Shown here in pieces: positions 8,794 to 17,467 of a stretch of 64,000 nucleotides of DNA. This DNA comes from an uncultured Acetatifactor sp. Its GTDB lineage: Bacteria; Bacillota; Clostridia; Lachnospirales; Lachnospiraceae. A program made the position numbers and the translations under genes. Location: contig CANQNT010000012.1 of NCBI GenBank assembly GCA_947625255.1, positions 23,833-87,832 of the forward strand. The letters are read 5' to 3'. The notes under the pieces are model-generated. The model was not told the origin of the DNA. It saw only the letters and a program-made list of their open reading frames with translations, and searched no databases. Positions within the stretch are counted from its first letter, which is position 1, and each line of letters starts with the position of its first letter.

Positions 8794-9633
8794 TTATCCT
8801 CGGTTGACTTTTTGCACAAGCAGAGGAAGCGCTTTTTCAAATTTCACTCCATACCAATGACTGTCATCACCCAAGGTCTTTTTCATGCTTTCCAATGTGA
8901 AGTCCGCCGCAATACTGGCAGCGTCATAAACGGAAAATCCCTGCATCAGGGCTCCCACAAAGGAGGAAGCATAGATATCACCGGTTCCATGGGAGTTGCG
9001 CCGCAACCGCTCATGGAAATAATAGCTTGTGTGTCCCTCCTGACGTACCGCGACACCCAGTTTCCCCTCCTCATAGCTGATGCCTTTCAACACCACGCAC
9101 TTAGCTCCCAAGTCCGATACCTTATCCAGAAGCGCTTCGATATACGCCTCGTCCTTAGGTCCCCTCTCATAAGGGGTTCCCGTCATAAAGCAGGCCTCCG
9201 TAATATTAGGCAGGGCAATGTCGGCGCTTCCGCACAGACCAGCCATCTTTCCGGCAAATTCCTCCGTAAACCCATAATAAAGCTTACCGTGATCCGCCAT
9301 GGCCGGATCCACGATTCGGAGTCCCCCCGGCTTCAGGGTCTCTTTCATAATCTCCTGAACATAGTCAATCTGATCGATACTTCCCAGATATCCCGTGTAA
9401 ACGGCATCAAACCGTATGCCTTCTTTCTTCCAGTGCGAGCTGATTCCCTGCATATCCCCGCTCAAATCCCGGAACGTATATCCCGTAAAACCACCCGTAT
9501 GCGTAGAAAGCACCGCCGACGGCAGGATTGCCGTTTCAATCCCGCAGGCTGAAATGATCGGCAAAGCGACCGTCAGAGAACACTGCCCCACGCACGAAAT
9601 ATCCTGAATCGTCAAAATCCTCTTATCTTCCAT
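8794..9633 (-). CDS. pdxY: Pyridoxamine/pyridoxal kinase (ribokinase-like fold)
   Basis: A 279-residue protein that phosphorylates B6 vitamers in the pyridoxal phosphate salvage route. It shows the family N-terminus (ILTIQDISCVGQCSLTVALPII), the THTGGFTGYTFRDL substrate segment, VDPAMADHGKLY, and the C-terminal anion-hole motif HGTGDIYASSFVGAL with the catalytic Asp. I start at ATG 9633, seven bases after GGAGG. The in-frame upstream ATG at 9723 would add 30 residues with no homology. It stands between the SulP gene and a small unknown gene. The symbol is by family resemblance; thiD-like activity is a less likely alternative. Confidence 0.85.
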   Translation of the reverse strand: MEDKRILTIQDISCVGQCSLTVALPIISACGIETAILPSAVLSTHTGGFTGYTFRDLSGDMQGISSHWKKEGIRFDAVYTGYLGSIDQIDYVQEIMKETLKPGGLRIVDPAMADHGKLYYGFTEEFAGKMAGLCGSADIALPNITEACFMTGTPYERGPKDEAYIEALLDKVSDLGAKCVVLKGISYEEGKLGVAVRQEGHTSYYFHERLRRNSHGTGDIYASSFVGALMQGFSVYDAASIAADFTLESMKKTLGDDSHWYGVKFEKALPLLVQKVNRG

Positions 9634-9775
9634 GACATACCTCCATTTGCACCAAAAGTGCTTTTTCTGTTTCGTGACGATAGCATACAGCATATTTGGT
9701 ATGGTGAAAATATCCACTTTCATTTATTTTTAAAAAGCCAGTTTGCTTTATTCCATTCTTTCCGAAAGGTTATAC

Positions 9776-10111
9776 CTATGATCCGGCCTCACCCTCCCTT
9801 TCTTCCAGGAGCAGCACCCACCGGCACTCCTCCTTGAAAAAGATCAACTTAACCCTTTTTCCGACTCCCTGATAAGTGAGCGTCGTGTCATATTCCACGG
9901 ACGGGACCCCGGCATAGTATTTTTCTTCATAAGAATGAACCTGCACCTGGTCAATGGTATGCAGCATCTCCTCTTCATCCTGAAATTTTAAACTCAGCGG
10001 AATCATATGTCCGGTACTGGTGAACCAACACTTGCAGGCCACCTCCACCTGCCTCCCCGTCAGTCTTCCCGCGTTCGTCCTTTGTGCGTTAATCCCTATT
10101 CCAAACGACAT
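9776..10111 (-). CDS. Small conserved-looking protein of unknown function
   Basis: A 111-residue protein with no membrane segment. It has a compact beta-rich look (IDQVQVHSYEEKYYAGVPSVEYDTTL, then VKLIFFKEECRWVLLL). Start ATG 10111 is supported by AAAGGAGG at a good distance; the longer in-frame start at 10141 would overlap that site. It lies immediately downstream of the DNA polymerase IV gene on the same strand (80 bases apart) and could share its SOS promoter. I do not recognise a family, so no role in repair is claimed. Confidence 0.6.
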   Translation of the reverse strand: MSFGIGINAQRTNAGRLTGRQVEVACKCWFTSTGHMIPLSLKFQDEEEMLHTIDQVQVHSYEEKYYAGVPSVEYDTTLTYQGVGKRVKLIFFKEECRWVLLLEEREGEAGS

Positions 10112-10191
10112 GACAATGCCTCCTTTTGACACACGGTCCAATCAATCCGCAATTGACCGCCAATTCCCGCAGCCCGCAATTGCCCCCGGAT

Positions 10192-11454
10192 TCAGTCAAT
10201 CCGCAGCCGGCTGTAATCAACGCTGCGTTTCTCCCGGGAAATACCGCCGGACATATGATCCACCGGACTTTTTACAAAAGCGGCCCTCTTTACGGCATCG
10301 ATCCCGAACCGCTTTCGAATCCGGTCCACCATGTCATCGGCCCTTTCCAGCTTCTCATAATCCGTATCGTACAAAAAATTGATCTGGCGAAAGCTTTCCC
10401 CGTCCTGCACCCTGCCGGTATGAATGCCCAGATGTCGGATGGGACTCCCGTCCCACACTTCCTCAAAAAGCCGGCAAGCCGCGGCATGAATCTCCCAGGT
10501 GATATCGGTAGCCGTATCCAAGATGCATTGATGGGAAACTTGATGAAAATGACAATCCCGGATTCCGACGGCCACTACCTCCGCCTTGACTTTGTTTTCC
10601 CGCAGTCTGGCCGACACGGTCTCCGCCAATGCCAGAAGCACCAGCTTTGCCGTCCCCCCATCCATCACATCAAACGCAATGGTGGTACTGTTGCCATAGC
10701 CCTTATTGGGCGATGGAACGGCCTCAACCACCGATAAATCCATTCCCCGGGCAAAAGCCCAGATCGCCTCCCCGTGCTTTTTCAAATGCTGCCGCAGCAC
10801 CTCCGGATCCGCCTGAGCCAACTCTCCAATGGTACGGATTCCCAGGGAAGATAACTTTTTTACCGTGGCCCCGCCTACGAAAAAAAGCTCCGAGACCGGC
10901 AGGGGCCACATCTTCTCCTCAATCTCGTCCCGAAACAAGGTATGCACCCGATCCGGCTTCTCAAAATCGGAAGCCATCTTGGCCAGCAGCTTACGGTCAG
11001 AAATTCCAATATTGACTGTGAACCCCAGTTCCTCCCGGACACGATTCCGAATCTCCTCCGCACAGGCAAAGGTCCCGCCAAACAAATGGGCGGATTCCGT
11101 CACATCCACAAAGGCCTCATCAATACTATACTGCTCCACAACATCGGAATACTCCCGTAAAATCCCCATCAGCGCTTTCGAACACTTCTCATACAACCCA
11201 TAATTGGGCGGCACCAGAGTCAGCCCCGGACACTTTCGCACCGCCTCCGGAACCGCTTCTCCCGTCCGGACACCATATTTCTTCGCCGGAATCGACTTGG
11301 CCAGGATAATCCCCCGGCGCATGGCCATGTCTCCGCCCACCGCCGACGGAATCTCCCGCAAATCCACGCGTCCCCCCTTATGGTGCAGACGATAAACGGC
11401 CTCCCAGGAAAGGAAGGCCGAGTTCACATCAATATGATAAATCCGTGTATCCAA
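10192..11454 (-). CDS. dinB: Y-family DNA polymerase IV (DinB/UmuC type)
   Basis: A 420-residue translesion polymerase. Palm and catalytic motifs are visible: IYHIDVNSAFLSWEA (first metal-binding Asp) at the N-terminus, then the YSIDEAFVDVT motif (second Asp and Glu) at about residue 100. The helix-hairpin-helix thumb (LSSLGIRTIGELAQ) follows, then the little-finger domain. It is longer than E. coli DinB (351 aa). I prefer a TTG start at 11454 because a GGGAGGG site lies eight bases upstream and the predicted SOS promoter places transcription start near 11474, which would leave the upstream ATG at 11475 essentially leaderless. Expected to be repressed by LexA/DinR and induced by DNA damage. 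Confidence 0.9.
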   Translation of the reverse strand: MDTRIYHIDVNSAFLSWEAVYRLHHKGGRVDLREIPSAVGGDMAMRRGIILAKSIPAKKYGVRTGEAVPEAVRKCPGLTLVPPNYGLYEKCSKALMGILREYSDVVEQYSIDEAFVDVTESAHLFGGTFACAEEIRNRVREELGFTVNIGISDRKLLAKMASDFEKPDRVHTLFRDEIEEKMWPLPVSELFFVGGATVKKLSSLGIRTIGELAQADPEVLRQHLKKHGEAIWAFARGMDLSVVEAVPSPNKGYGNSTTIAFDVMDGGTAKLVLLALAETVSARLRENKVKAEVVAVGIRDCHFHQVSHQCILDTATDITWEIHAAACRLFEEVWDGSPIRHLGIHTGRVQDGESFRQINFLYDTDYEKLERADDMVDRIRKRFGIDAVKRAAFVKSPVDHMSGGISREKRSVDYSRLRID

Positions 11455-11480
11455 ACAGATATCCCTCCCTTGCATCTACT

Positions 11481-11509
11481 ACTATATCAGAACATATGTT
11501 CGAAATCAA
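11481..11509 (-). promoter_or_regulatory. SOS promoter: LexA/DinR box within the -35/-10 spacer of dinB
   Basis: Read on the minus strand: TTGATT (11504-11509), a spacer of exactly 17 bases, TATAGT (11481-11486). The spacer holds GAACATATGTTC (11490-11501), a perfect palindrome matching the Gram-positive LexA (DinR) consensus GAAC-N4-GTTC. A repressor bound there would block RNA polymerase directly. Confidence 0.88.
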
Positions 11510-11539
11510 GAGGGAATTACATCCATTTTAAAAATAATC

Positions 11540-13270
11540 TTACCGCGTCAGGCGCAGCTTTTTCGCCAGCCTTATGATGAGATATCCTTTCGGAATACTG
11601 CGCAGCTCGCTCTCGTTGATCCCACCAAGCACGATCAACATGACGAAATACACCACCACGGCCACCAGAATCGCCGCCAGCACGGATAATGCGTTGGAAG
11701 ACGTCAGCAAATAGCCAAGCTCATACACTACCCGGGCCACACCGCCCATGGTGGCCGCCGCTCCAAAAGGCACCGCGAAAGTACGCAAAAGCTCCTGCTT
11801 ATATCCGATGGCACGGCGCACGGCCCATTGATTCAGGAAACACATCAACCCCGAATAAACCACATTCGCCGCCACAAGCGCATACAGATCCAGCGGTGTC
11901 AAAAGCAACAGCCCAATCAACACGACCGTCTGTACGGCCAAAGCGATCACCGCGTTGTAAATCGGTGTTTTCACCTTTCCAATGCCCTGCAAAATCGAAC
12001 TGCTCAAGGTGGACAAGGAGAAAAAAACCACGGAAATGGCCATGGCCATCAAAAGCCTTGCCGCCGTATCCAAGGATTCCGGCCGCGGAAAAAGAAGCCG
12101 CGTCACCGGTCTTGCCAAAGAAAACAGGCCGACCGCGGAGGGAATCGCAATGATCATGGTGCTTTTCACAGCCAACGCGATTTTGCGCTGGGTTTCCCCA
12201 CGGTTCTGTTGGGCCACAAGCTGGGCCACGGAAGGAATCATGGCCGAAGCCATGGCGTTGGCAAACGCCACCGGAATATTGCTGATCGTGACTACTTTCA
12301 CGGAAAAAATACCATAATTGGCGTAAACCGTGGCTTCATCCAACCGGGCCGCGGCACGATAGAGCTTCAGATAAATCGCGGAATTCAAGGAGGTACTCAG
12401 ATTATAAGCCGCGGTACTTAAAATAAAAGGCGTGACCACCTGTACAATCCCCCGGGTAATGTCCCGATAGGAATCCACATGCTCGGTACGGTCCCGCCTG
12501 ATCCGTTTCTGAATCATGCCTTTATTCACGGAATAGACGCCCCACATGAACAGCAGCCCCACCAACACGCCCGCACCGGTACCGACGGCACTTCCCATGG
12601 CGCCATACATGGCCCGGTTCATGTCATAGGCGGCCTGGATCCTGGCCTCCACCACACCCATGGCAAAGCCATAAAGGGCGGGTCTGCTGCTGATCTGTGC
12701 ATCCGTTTTCATCTGCAGCTCCTCACTCCCCGCGAAAAGCCAGATCAGCGTCATAGCCATGACAATAGCGACCACCGCGTTGGCAATCTGCTCCAGAATC
12801 TGGGAAACGGAAGTCTGAACCATGCTCTTATGAGCCTGAAAATAACCCCTCAGCACTCCCAAAAGACCATAAAGGAAAATGGTAGGAGCCAGCACACGCA
12901 GCACGGGTATGGCGTTTCCATCCACCAATAACCCCGCCCCGAAAAACAAAAATAAGCTGGCAATGCCTCCTATCACCAGCACATATCCAATGGAACAGAT
13001 GAAAATCCGATGGGCGTTGCGATATTCCCGCACCGCCAGCTTCTGGGCGATCACCTTGGAAATGGCCGAGGGAATGCTATAAGAAGAAATCAGCAACACA
13101 ATGGTATAAAAATTATAAGCCGATTGGTAATAGCCGCCGCCCAGATCCCCGTAAATCGCGTCCAAAGGACTCCTGTAGAGAAGTCCTATCATTCTGCAAA
13201 TGAAGCCTGCTGCGGCCAGAATCCCGGCCTGCAGCAGGAAATTGTCTTTTTTACTGCTTTTGTTCGCCAT
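11540..13270 (-). CDS. MurJ/SpoVB-like lipid-linked saccharide flippase (MOP superfamily)
   Basis: A 576-residue membrane protein with about fourteen hydrophobic helices. The opening (LLQAGILAAAGFICRMIGLLYRSPL), the polar face GDLGGGYYQSAYNFYTIVLLISS and the SIPSAISKVIAQKLA segment are characteristic of the SpoVB/YtgP (MurJ-like) branch of the MOP flippases. These move lipid II or sporulation-related lipid-linked sugars to the outer face. A loop around residues 195-220 (SEELQMKTDAQISSRPA) is larger than usual. The ATG at 13270 comes four bases after the glgA stop, so the two are probably cotranscribed; the TTG at 13282 is a weaker alternative. Which lipid-linked substrate it carries cannot be told. 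Confidence 0.85.
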   Translation of the reverse strand: MANKSSKKDNFLLQAGILAAAGFICRMIGLLYRSPLDAIYGDLGGGYYQSAYNFYTIVLLISSYSIPSAISKVIAQKLAVREYRNAHRIFICSIGYVLVIGGIASLFLFFGAGLLVDGNAIPVLRVLAPTIFLYGLLGVLRGYFQAHKSMVQTSVSQILEQIANAVVAIVMAMTLIWLFAGSEELQMKTDAQISSRPALYGFAMGVVEARIQAAYDMNRAMYGAMGSAVGTGAGVLVGLLFMWGVYSVNKGMIQKRIRRDRTEHVDSYRDITRGIVQVVTPFILSTAAYNLSTSLNSAIYLKLYRAAARLDEATVYANYGIFSVKVVTISNIPVAFANAMASAMIPSVAQLVAQQNRGETQRKIALAVKSTMIIAIPSAVGLFSLARPVTRLLFPRPESLDTAARLLMAMAISVVFFSLSTLSSSILQGIGKVKTPIYNAVIALAVQTVVLIGLLLLTPLDLYALVAANVVYSGLMCFLNQWAVRRAIGYKQELLRTFAVPFGAAATMGGVARVVYELGYLLTSSNALSVLAAILVAVVVYFVMLIVLGGINESELRSIPKGYLIIRLAKKLRLTR

Positions 13271-13274
13271 ACAC

Positions 13275-14720
13275 CTACCCAATCAACCAGTCATACATCT
13301 CCTGATATTTTGCCGCCGATACCTTCCAGGAAAAATCCGCCGCCATCGCTCTGTCGACAATCTTGTTCCATTCTCTCTTCCTCGTGTAGAAAATCTTCTC
13401 GGCGTAACGAATCGTATTCAGCATTTCATGGGCATTGTAATTGCTGAAGCTGAAGCCCGTTCCGAAATTGGCGTACTCGTTGTAGGGCTCCACCGTGTCC
13501 CTCAGCCCGCCCGTCTCACGGACAATGGGAACCGTGCCGTAGCGCAGACTCATCAGCTGACTTAAACCACAGGGCTCAAACAGCGAAGGCATCAGGAACG
13601 CGTCGCAGGAAGCATAAATCTTGTGGGACAAGGGATCGGAATAATAAATGTTTGCGGACACCTTGTCACTGTATTTCCAATCGAAATGGCGGAAACAGTT
13701 CTCGTACCGTTCTTCACCCGTTCCCAACACCACAAACTGAATGTCATCCTGACACAACTCATCCATGATATAGGCGATCAGGTCCAGACCCTTTTGATCC
13801 GTCAGACGGGAAATGAGGCCGATCATCATCTTCCTGTCATCCTGCTTCAATCCCAATTCCTCCTGCAGGGCTCTCTTGTTTTTCACCTTCTCCTTTCGGA
13901 AATTGGTGGCATTATAGGGATGAACGATGTATTTATCCGTCTCGGGATTGAACTCGTCATAATCAATGCCGTTCACGATCCCCCGCAGGTCACCGCTTCT
14001 GGCACGGAGCAGTCCGTCCAGACCCTCCCCATAGAACGCCGTTTTGATCTCTTCCGCATAGGTATTGCTGACCGTGGTCACCGCGTCCGCAAACACAATG
14101 CCGCCCTTTAACAGGTTCGCGTCCCCATAGGCCTCCAGCTTGTCGGAGGTAAAATAGCCGTCTGCCAGCCCCGTTATATTCTTGACCGTCTCAATGTTCC
14201 ATCTGCCCTGAAACTTCAGATTGTGAATGGTGATCACGGATTTAATACCCCTGTAAAACTCTCCTTCCGCGAAGCGCTCTTTCAAAAACACGGGAATCAG
14301 TCCTGTCTGCCAGTCGTGGCAGTGAATAAGATCCGGACGAAAATCAATAATGGGCAAAATGGAGAGCGCCGCCTTGGAAAAGTAGGCGTACTTCTCAATC
14401 TCGAACAACGCGTTGTCGCCATAGGGCTTGAACCCTCCAAAATACCCCTCGTTATCTATAAAATAATATTTGATGCCGTCCACTTCCGCGGTCAGAATCC
14501 CTACATACTCATTCTTCCAATTGAAATCCATATAAAAATGGGCGACATACTGAAGCTTCTCTTTCATCTCCTGCTTCATGCAGGTATATTTCGGTAAAAC
14601 CACCCGTACGTCAAAATATTCCCTGTCAATGCACTTCGGCAAGGATCCTACCACGTCAGCCAGTCCGCCGGTCTTAATAAAAGGCACTCCTTCAGATGCA
14701 ACGAACAGTATCTTTTTCAT
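13275..14720 (-). CDS. glgA: Glycogen synthase (ADP-glucose glucosyltransferase, GT5)
   Basis: A 481-residue GT-B glycosyltransferase that extends alpha-1,4-glucan from ADP-glucose. Visible landmarks are the N-terminal ADP-glucose loop FIKTGGLADVVGSLPK (about residue 16), the HCHDWQTGLIPVFLK motif (about 125), and the C-terminal catalytic region FLMPSLFEPCGLSQLMSLRYG (about 380). Start ATG 14720 has GGAGGAG nine bases upstream; extension to 14774 is not needed. The glgC/glgD partners are not in this window. It lies just downstream of the Spo0A-like gene on the same strand, a possible regulatory link because glycogen-like storage is tied to sporulation in clostridia. Confidence 0.95.
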   Translation of the reverse strand: MKKILFVASEGVPFIKTGGLADVVGSLPKCIDREYFDVRVVLPKYTCMKQEMKEKLQYVAHFYMDFNWKNEYVGILTAEVDGIKYYFIDNEGYFGGFKPYGDNALFEIEKYAYFSKAALSILPIIDFRPDLIHCHDWQTGLIPVFLKERFAEGEFYRGIKSVITIHNLKFQGRWNIETVKNITGLADGYFTSDKLEAYGDANLLKGGIVFADAVTTVSNTYAEEIKTAFYGEGLDGLLRARSGDLRGIVNGIDYDEFNPETDKYIVHPYNATNFRKEKVKNKRALQEELGLKQDDRKMMIGLISRLTDQKGLDLIAYIMDELCQDDIQFVVLGTGEERYENCFRHFDWKYSDKVSANIYYSDPLSHKIYASCDAFLMPSLFEPCGLSQLMSLRYGTVPIVRETGGLRDTVEPYNEYANFGTGFSFSNYNAHEMLNTIRYAEKIFYTRKREWNKIVDRAMAADFSWKVSAAKYQEMYDWLIG

Positions 14721-14810
14721 TTGAACTCCTCCAATGTTATATTTTAAGGCTCTTCTGCTTAGATTATACAACATCTCAGAGGAATAGAAAAGGATTTTTT
14801 TCGGTGTTTT

Positions 14811-15341
14811 CTATTGTTTCAGCTCACGGTACTCCAGCCGGATACGGTCGGCGATCAAGGCGATAAACTCGGAATTGGTGGGCTTGCCCTTGCCTGTATT
14901 GATGGTATATCCGAAAAGCGCGTCCAGCGTCTCCATGCGTCCCCTGCTCCAGGCCACCTCAATGGCATGCCTGATCGCGCGTTCCACGCGGCTGGGTGTG
15001 GTCTGGAACTTCTTTGCGATGGTGGGATAGAGAATCTTCGTGATGGAGCTGATCATGGAGGGATCTTCCACGGACATCATGATTGCTTCCCGGAGATACT
15101 GATACCCCTTGATATGTGCCGGCACGCCGATCTCATGTATCATGGTTGTCACATCCTGCTCTAAATCGCGGATAGGCTTTGGCTGCTTGGGTTCTTTTTT
15201 CTCCTGTGAAGTCAATTCCTTTTTTCTGGTGGAGGGTACGGTGATCATAATCTGGAATTCTTTGTCGGCGTTCATCAAATCTCCTAAGATTTTGTACACT
15301 TTATCATTGTCCTTCGTAGAAGTAATATTCAATTGCTCCAT
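14811..15341 (-). CDS. Spo0A-type DNA-binding protein lacking a receiver domain
   Basis: A 176-residue protein. Residues ~65-176 are an almost canonical Spo0A effector domain: [37 protein letters not shown], the recognition helix [21 protein letters not shown], and [26 protein letters not shown]. Residues 1-60 are short, Lys/Glu/Pro-rich, and have none of the Asp pocket, Thr or Lys of a response-regulator receiver. Extending the frame upstream adds only 16 residues, so the missing receiver is not an annotation error. Start ATG 15341 has GGAGGAATT upstream. It probably binds 0A-box-like sites without phosphorylation control, or competes with true Spo0A; that is inference. A full-length Spo0A must be sought elsewhere in the genome. 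Confidence 0.88.
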   Translation of the reverse strand: MEQLNITSTKDNDKVYKILGDLMNADKEFQIMITVPSTRKKELTSQEKKEPKQPKPIRDLEQDVTTMIHEIGVPAHIKGYQYLREAIMMSVEDPSMISSITKILYPTIAKKFQTTPSRVERAIRHAIEVAWSRGRMETLDALFGYTINTGKGKPTNSEFIALIADRIRLEYRELKQ

Positions 15342-15447
15342 GATAATTCCTCCATTTTTGTCAAGTCGGGACATGTCAAGACGCCTCATGCGCCCGCGTC
15401 TGTAAATGCTCGCCGCGCTCGCGCTTGTTCGTCTGCTGATAAGCTAC

Positions 15448-15477
15448 ATTATAAAGTGTGTTTATCTGTTTCTTCAA
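15448..15477 (-). promoter_or_regulatory. Promoter of the Spo0A-like gene
   Basis: On the minus strand: TTGAAG (15472-15477), 18-base spacer, perfect TATAAT (15448-15453). It predicts a GC-rich leader of about 100 bases before the ATG at 15341, containing a small GACGC...GCGTC hairpin. Confidence 0.65.
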
Positions 15478-15592
15478 CAAGAACTCACCGCAAAATACGG
15501 GAGATTGCGACCGGGTGTGGGGAAATGGAACGTGTCTCGTGCTTTTCCGTCATTTTTCCGCAGGATTCTTTGAAAAAAATCAGAAATTCCAA

Positions 15593-15621
15593 TTGTCCCA
15601 TCGGGGATTTTCAGTTATAAT
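15593..15621 (+). promoter_or_regulatory. Promoter of the DUF4317 gene
   Basis: TTGTCC (15593-15598), 17-base spacer, perfect TATAAT (15616-15621), about 85 bases before the ATG at 15713. It is divergent from the Spo0A-like promoter, 115 bases away. The sequence between the two (15478-15592) carries no gene I can support. Confidence 0.7.
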
Positions 15622-15712
15622 AGGAAAAGCATACGCGCTGGTTTCTCCTCGATACGGAAATTCGGCATAAGATTGGATGGAGGAAGGCGCGCGGGAAAGG
15701 ACGGAAAACGAC

Positions 15713-16831
15713 ATGGTAAAACAAGACATTGCGGAGCTTAAGAAGCTTCTGACACAAAATAATTGCTCTATCACCCGTATCTGCGGCTGTTATGTGGATG
15801 GGGAAAAGAATAAAAAGACGAAATTCGGTCAGGCCTTTCTGGCGCTGCCGGAGGAAGAGCTCTTCAAATATTTCGAACTGCTGCGCAAAACATTGTCCGG
15901 CACATTGGGGAAAAATCTGCTGAATCTGGAATTTCCCTTATCCAGCGAAGAAACCGGCAAGGCCCAGGACTTTCTGTTACGACTGCGGGACAGCAAGCTT
16001 AAGGATGAGATTCTGCTGGAGGCCTTTTACGACAAGGTAATCGAGACCTACGATTATGTGGGAAATTATCTGATTTTGCTGGTTCATGACGTGTATGACG
16101 TGCCGGGACGGGCCACGGACGGCCTGGACATGGAAGATGCCTCCGATGAAATCTATGAATACATATTGGCCTGCATCTGCCCCGTCAATCTCTCCAAACC
16201 CGGCCTGAGCTATGATGCCGTGGAAAACAGTTTCCGCAATCGAGTTCGGGATTGGGTGGTGGACGCGCCCCAGACGGGCTTCCTCTTCCCCGCCTTCAAC
16301 GACCGCAGCGCCGATATTCATAGCCTCTTGTACTACTCAAAGGATGCGGAAGATTTAAAAGAGGATTTTGTAAACGAACTGCTTTCCTGCCCGCTTCCCC
16401 TCTCCGCCGGAGGACAGAAAGAGACTTTCCAGACTCTGGTGGAAGACACCCTGGGCGAAACCTGTCAATTGGAAATGGTGAAAAATATCCATGAAAAAAT
16501 CAATGAAATGATCGAAGGACACAAAGAAGAGCCGGAACCGCTGGAATTGGGCAAAAACGAGGTGAAAACAATCTTTGCCAGCAGCGGCGTGGCCAATGAA
16601 AAGCTGGAGGAGTTCGACCGCCGCTACGATGAGACCGCCGGGGAACGCACCTCCTTTCTGGCCAACAATCTGATCAACACCAGGACTTTCGAAGTCAAGA
16701 CTCCGGACGTGGTCGTCAGGGTCAGTCCCGACCGCACGGACCTGGTGGAAACCCAGATTGTCAACGGCAGAAGATGCCTTGTCATCGAATTAAGCGGAGA
16801 GGTGGAGGTCAACGGAATTCCGGTTCATTGA
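15713..16831 (+). CDS. DUF4317 domain protein
   Basis: A 372-residue soluble acidic protein. The opening KQDIAELKKLLTQNNCSITRICGCYVDGEK matches the family start (DUF4317, common in Lachnospiraceae and relatives, function unknown). The rest follows the family layout: a Leu-rich helical section, LILLVHDVYDVPGRATDG, an LACICPVNLSKPGL region, and a C-terminal beta region ending VNGRRCLVIELSGEVEVNG. I choose ATG 15713, eight bases after AAAGGACGG, rather than the frame opening at 15677, because family members begin at this motif. It is transcribed divergently from the Spo0A-like gene, and its last seven bases overlap the nrdG stop. The family has no established biochemical role. Confidence 0.85.
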   Translation: MVKQDIAELKKLLTQNNCSITRICGCYVDGEKNKKTKFGQAFLALPEEELFKYFELLRKTLSGTLGKNLLNLEFPLSSEETGKAQDFLLRLRDSKLKDEILLEAFYDKVIETYDYVGNYLILLVHDVYDVPGRATDGLDMEDASDEIYEYILACICPVNLSKPGLSYDAVENSFRNRVRDWVVDAPQTGFLFPAFNDRSADIHSLLYYSKDAEDLKEDFVNELLSCPLPLSAGGQKETFQTLVEDTLGETCQLEMVKNIHEKINEMIEGHKEEPEPLELGKNEVKTIFASSGVANEKLEEFDRRYDETAGERTSFLANNLINTRTFEVKTPDVVVRVSPDRTDLVETQIVNGRRCLVIELSGEVEVNGIPVH

Positions 16832-17364
16832 TCCGCCAGACGATATTTTTCCACCAGCACTGTCTCACCGGCTCTCAAAGAAGCCGGCACATCGATAATC
16901 CGTTGATTTTCAGAACCTCTGAATGGTATTCGGAGGTTCTTTTTTGCTGCCACGAACTCGCCGTCTACCAGCACGTCAATCAATTTAAGCATAGCGGACA
17001 CATCCTCTTTGCCCTCTTTCACCCAGGCCAACAGATCCGTTTCGTAAGTATAACCGGTGTAGCACCAGATATCCTTTTCCGGAAAACGCTCCCGCACCCG
17101 GGCAAGCAGTCCCAGCACCGTGGGTCGATTTTTCTCCTCCATAGGCTCCCCGCCCAAAATACTTAAGCCCCTGATATAGTCATGATTCAGGGCCTCCAGG
17201 ATCTCCCGCCCCGTCTCTTCCGTATATAGCTGACCATAGGCAAAATCCCAGGCTTCCGCGTTGAAGCACTCGGGGCAGTGATGGGTACAACCGCTTACAA
17301 AAAGAGAAACCCGTACCCCCGGACCATTGGCCACGTCATGTTTTTTGATCGTTGCATAATTCAT
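16825..17364 (-). CDS. nrdG: Anaerobic ribonucleotide reductase activating enzyme (radical SAM)
   Basis: A 179-residue radical-SAM activase that installs the glycyl radical on NrdD. The cluster motif is visible as SGCTHHCPECFN (CX3CX2C, about residues 30-37), followed by LSILGGEPM, the SAM-binding GGE motif. Length and layout match NrdG. Start ATG 17364 has GGGGGAAG upstream. It lies downstream of nrdD, but a strong intrinsic terminator sits between the two genes, so its expression depends on read-through or on a promoter I could not identify. Confidence 0.95.
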   Translation of the reverse strand: MNYATIKKHDVANGPGVRVSLFVSGCTHHCPECFNAEAWDFAYGQLYTEETGREILEALNHDYIRGLSILGGEPMEEKNRPTVLGLLARVRERFPEKDIWCYTGYTYETDLLAWVKEGKEDVSAMLKLIDVLVDGEFVAAKKNLRIPFRGSENQRIIDVPASLRAGETVLVEKYRLADQ

Positions 17365-17403
17365 ATTCTTCCCCCATCAGAGTCCGCCCATGGCAGGCGA
17401 ACT

Positions 17404-17440
17404 AAAAAGCGGGCGAACCGCTTCCCGCGTCTTCGCCCGC
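17404..17440 (-). terminator. Intrinsic terminator between nrdD and nrdG
   Basis: On the minus strand a perfect nine-base-pair stem (GCGGGCGAA...TTCGCCCGC, 17409-17417 with 17432-17440) is followed directly by five Ts (17404-17408). It lies 28 bases after the nrdD stop and 40 bases before nrdG. Confidence 0.85.
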
Positions 17441-17467
17441 CAGATACGGCTCTGCAAAATAGCCGAT

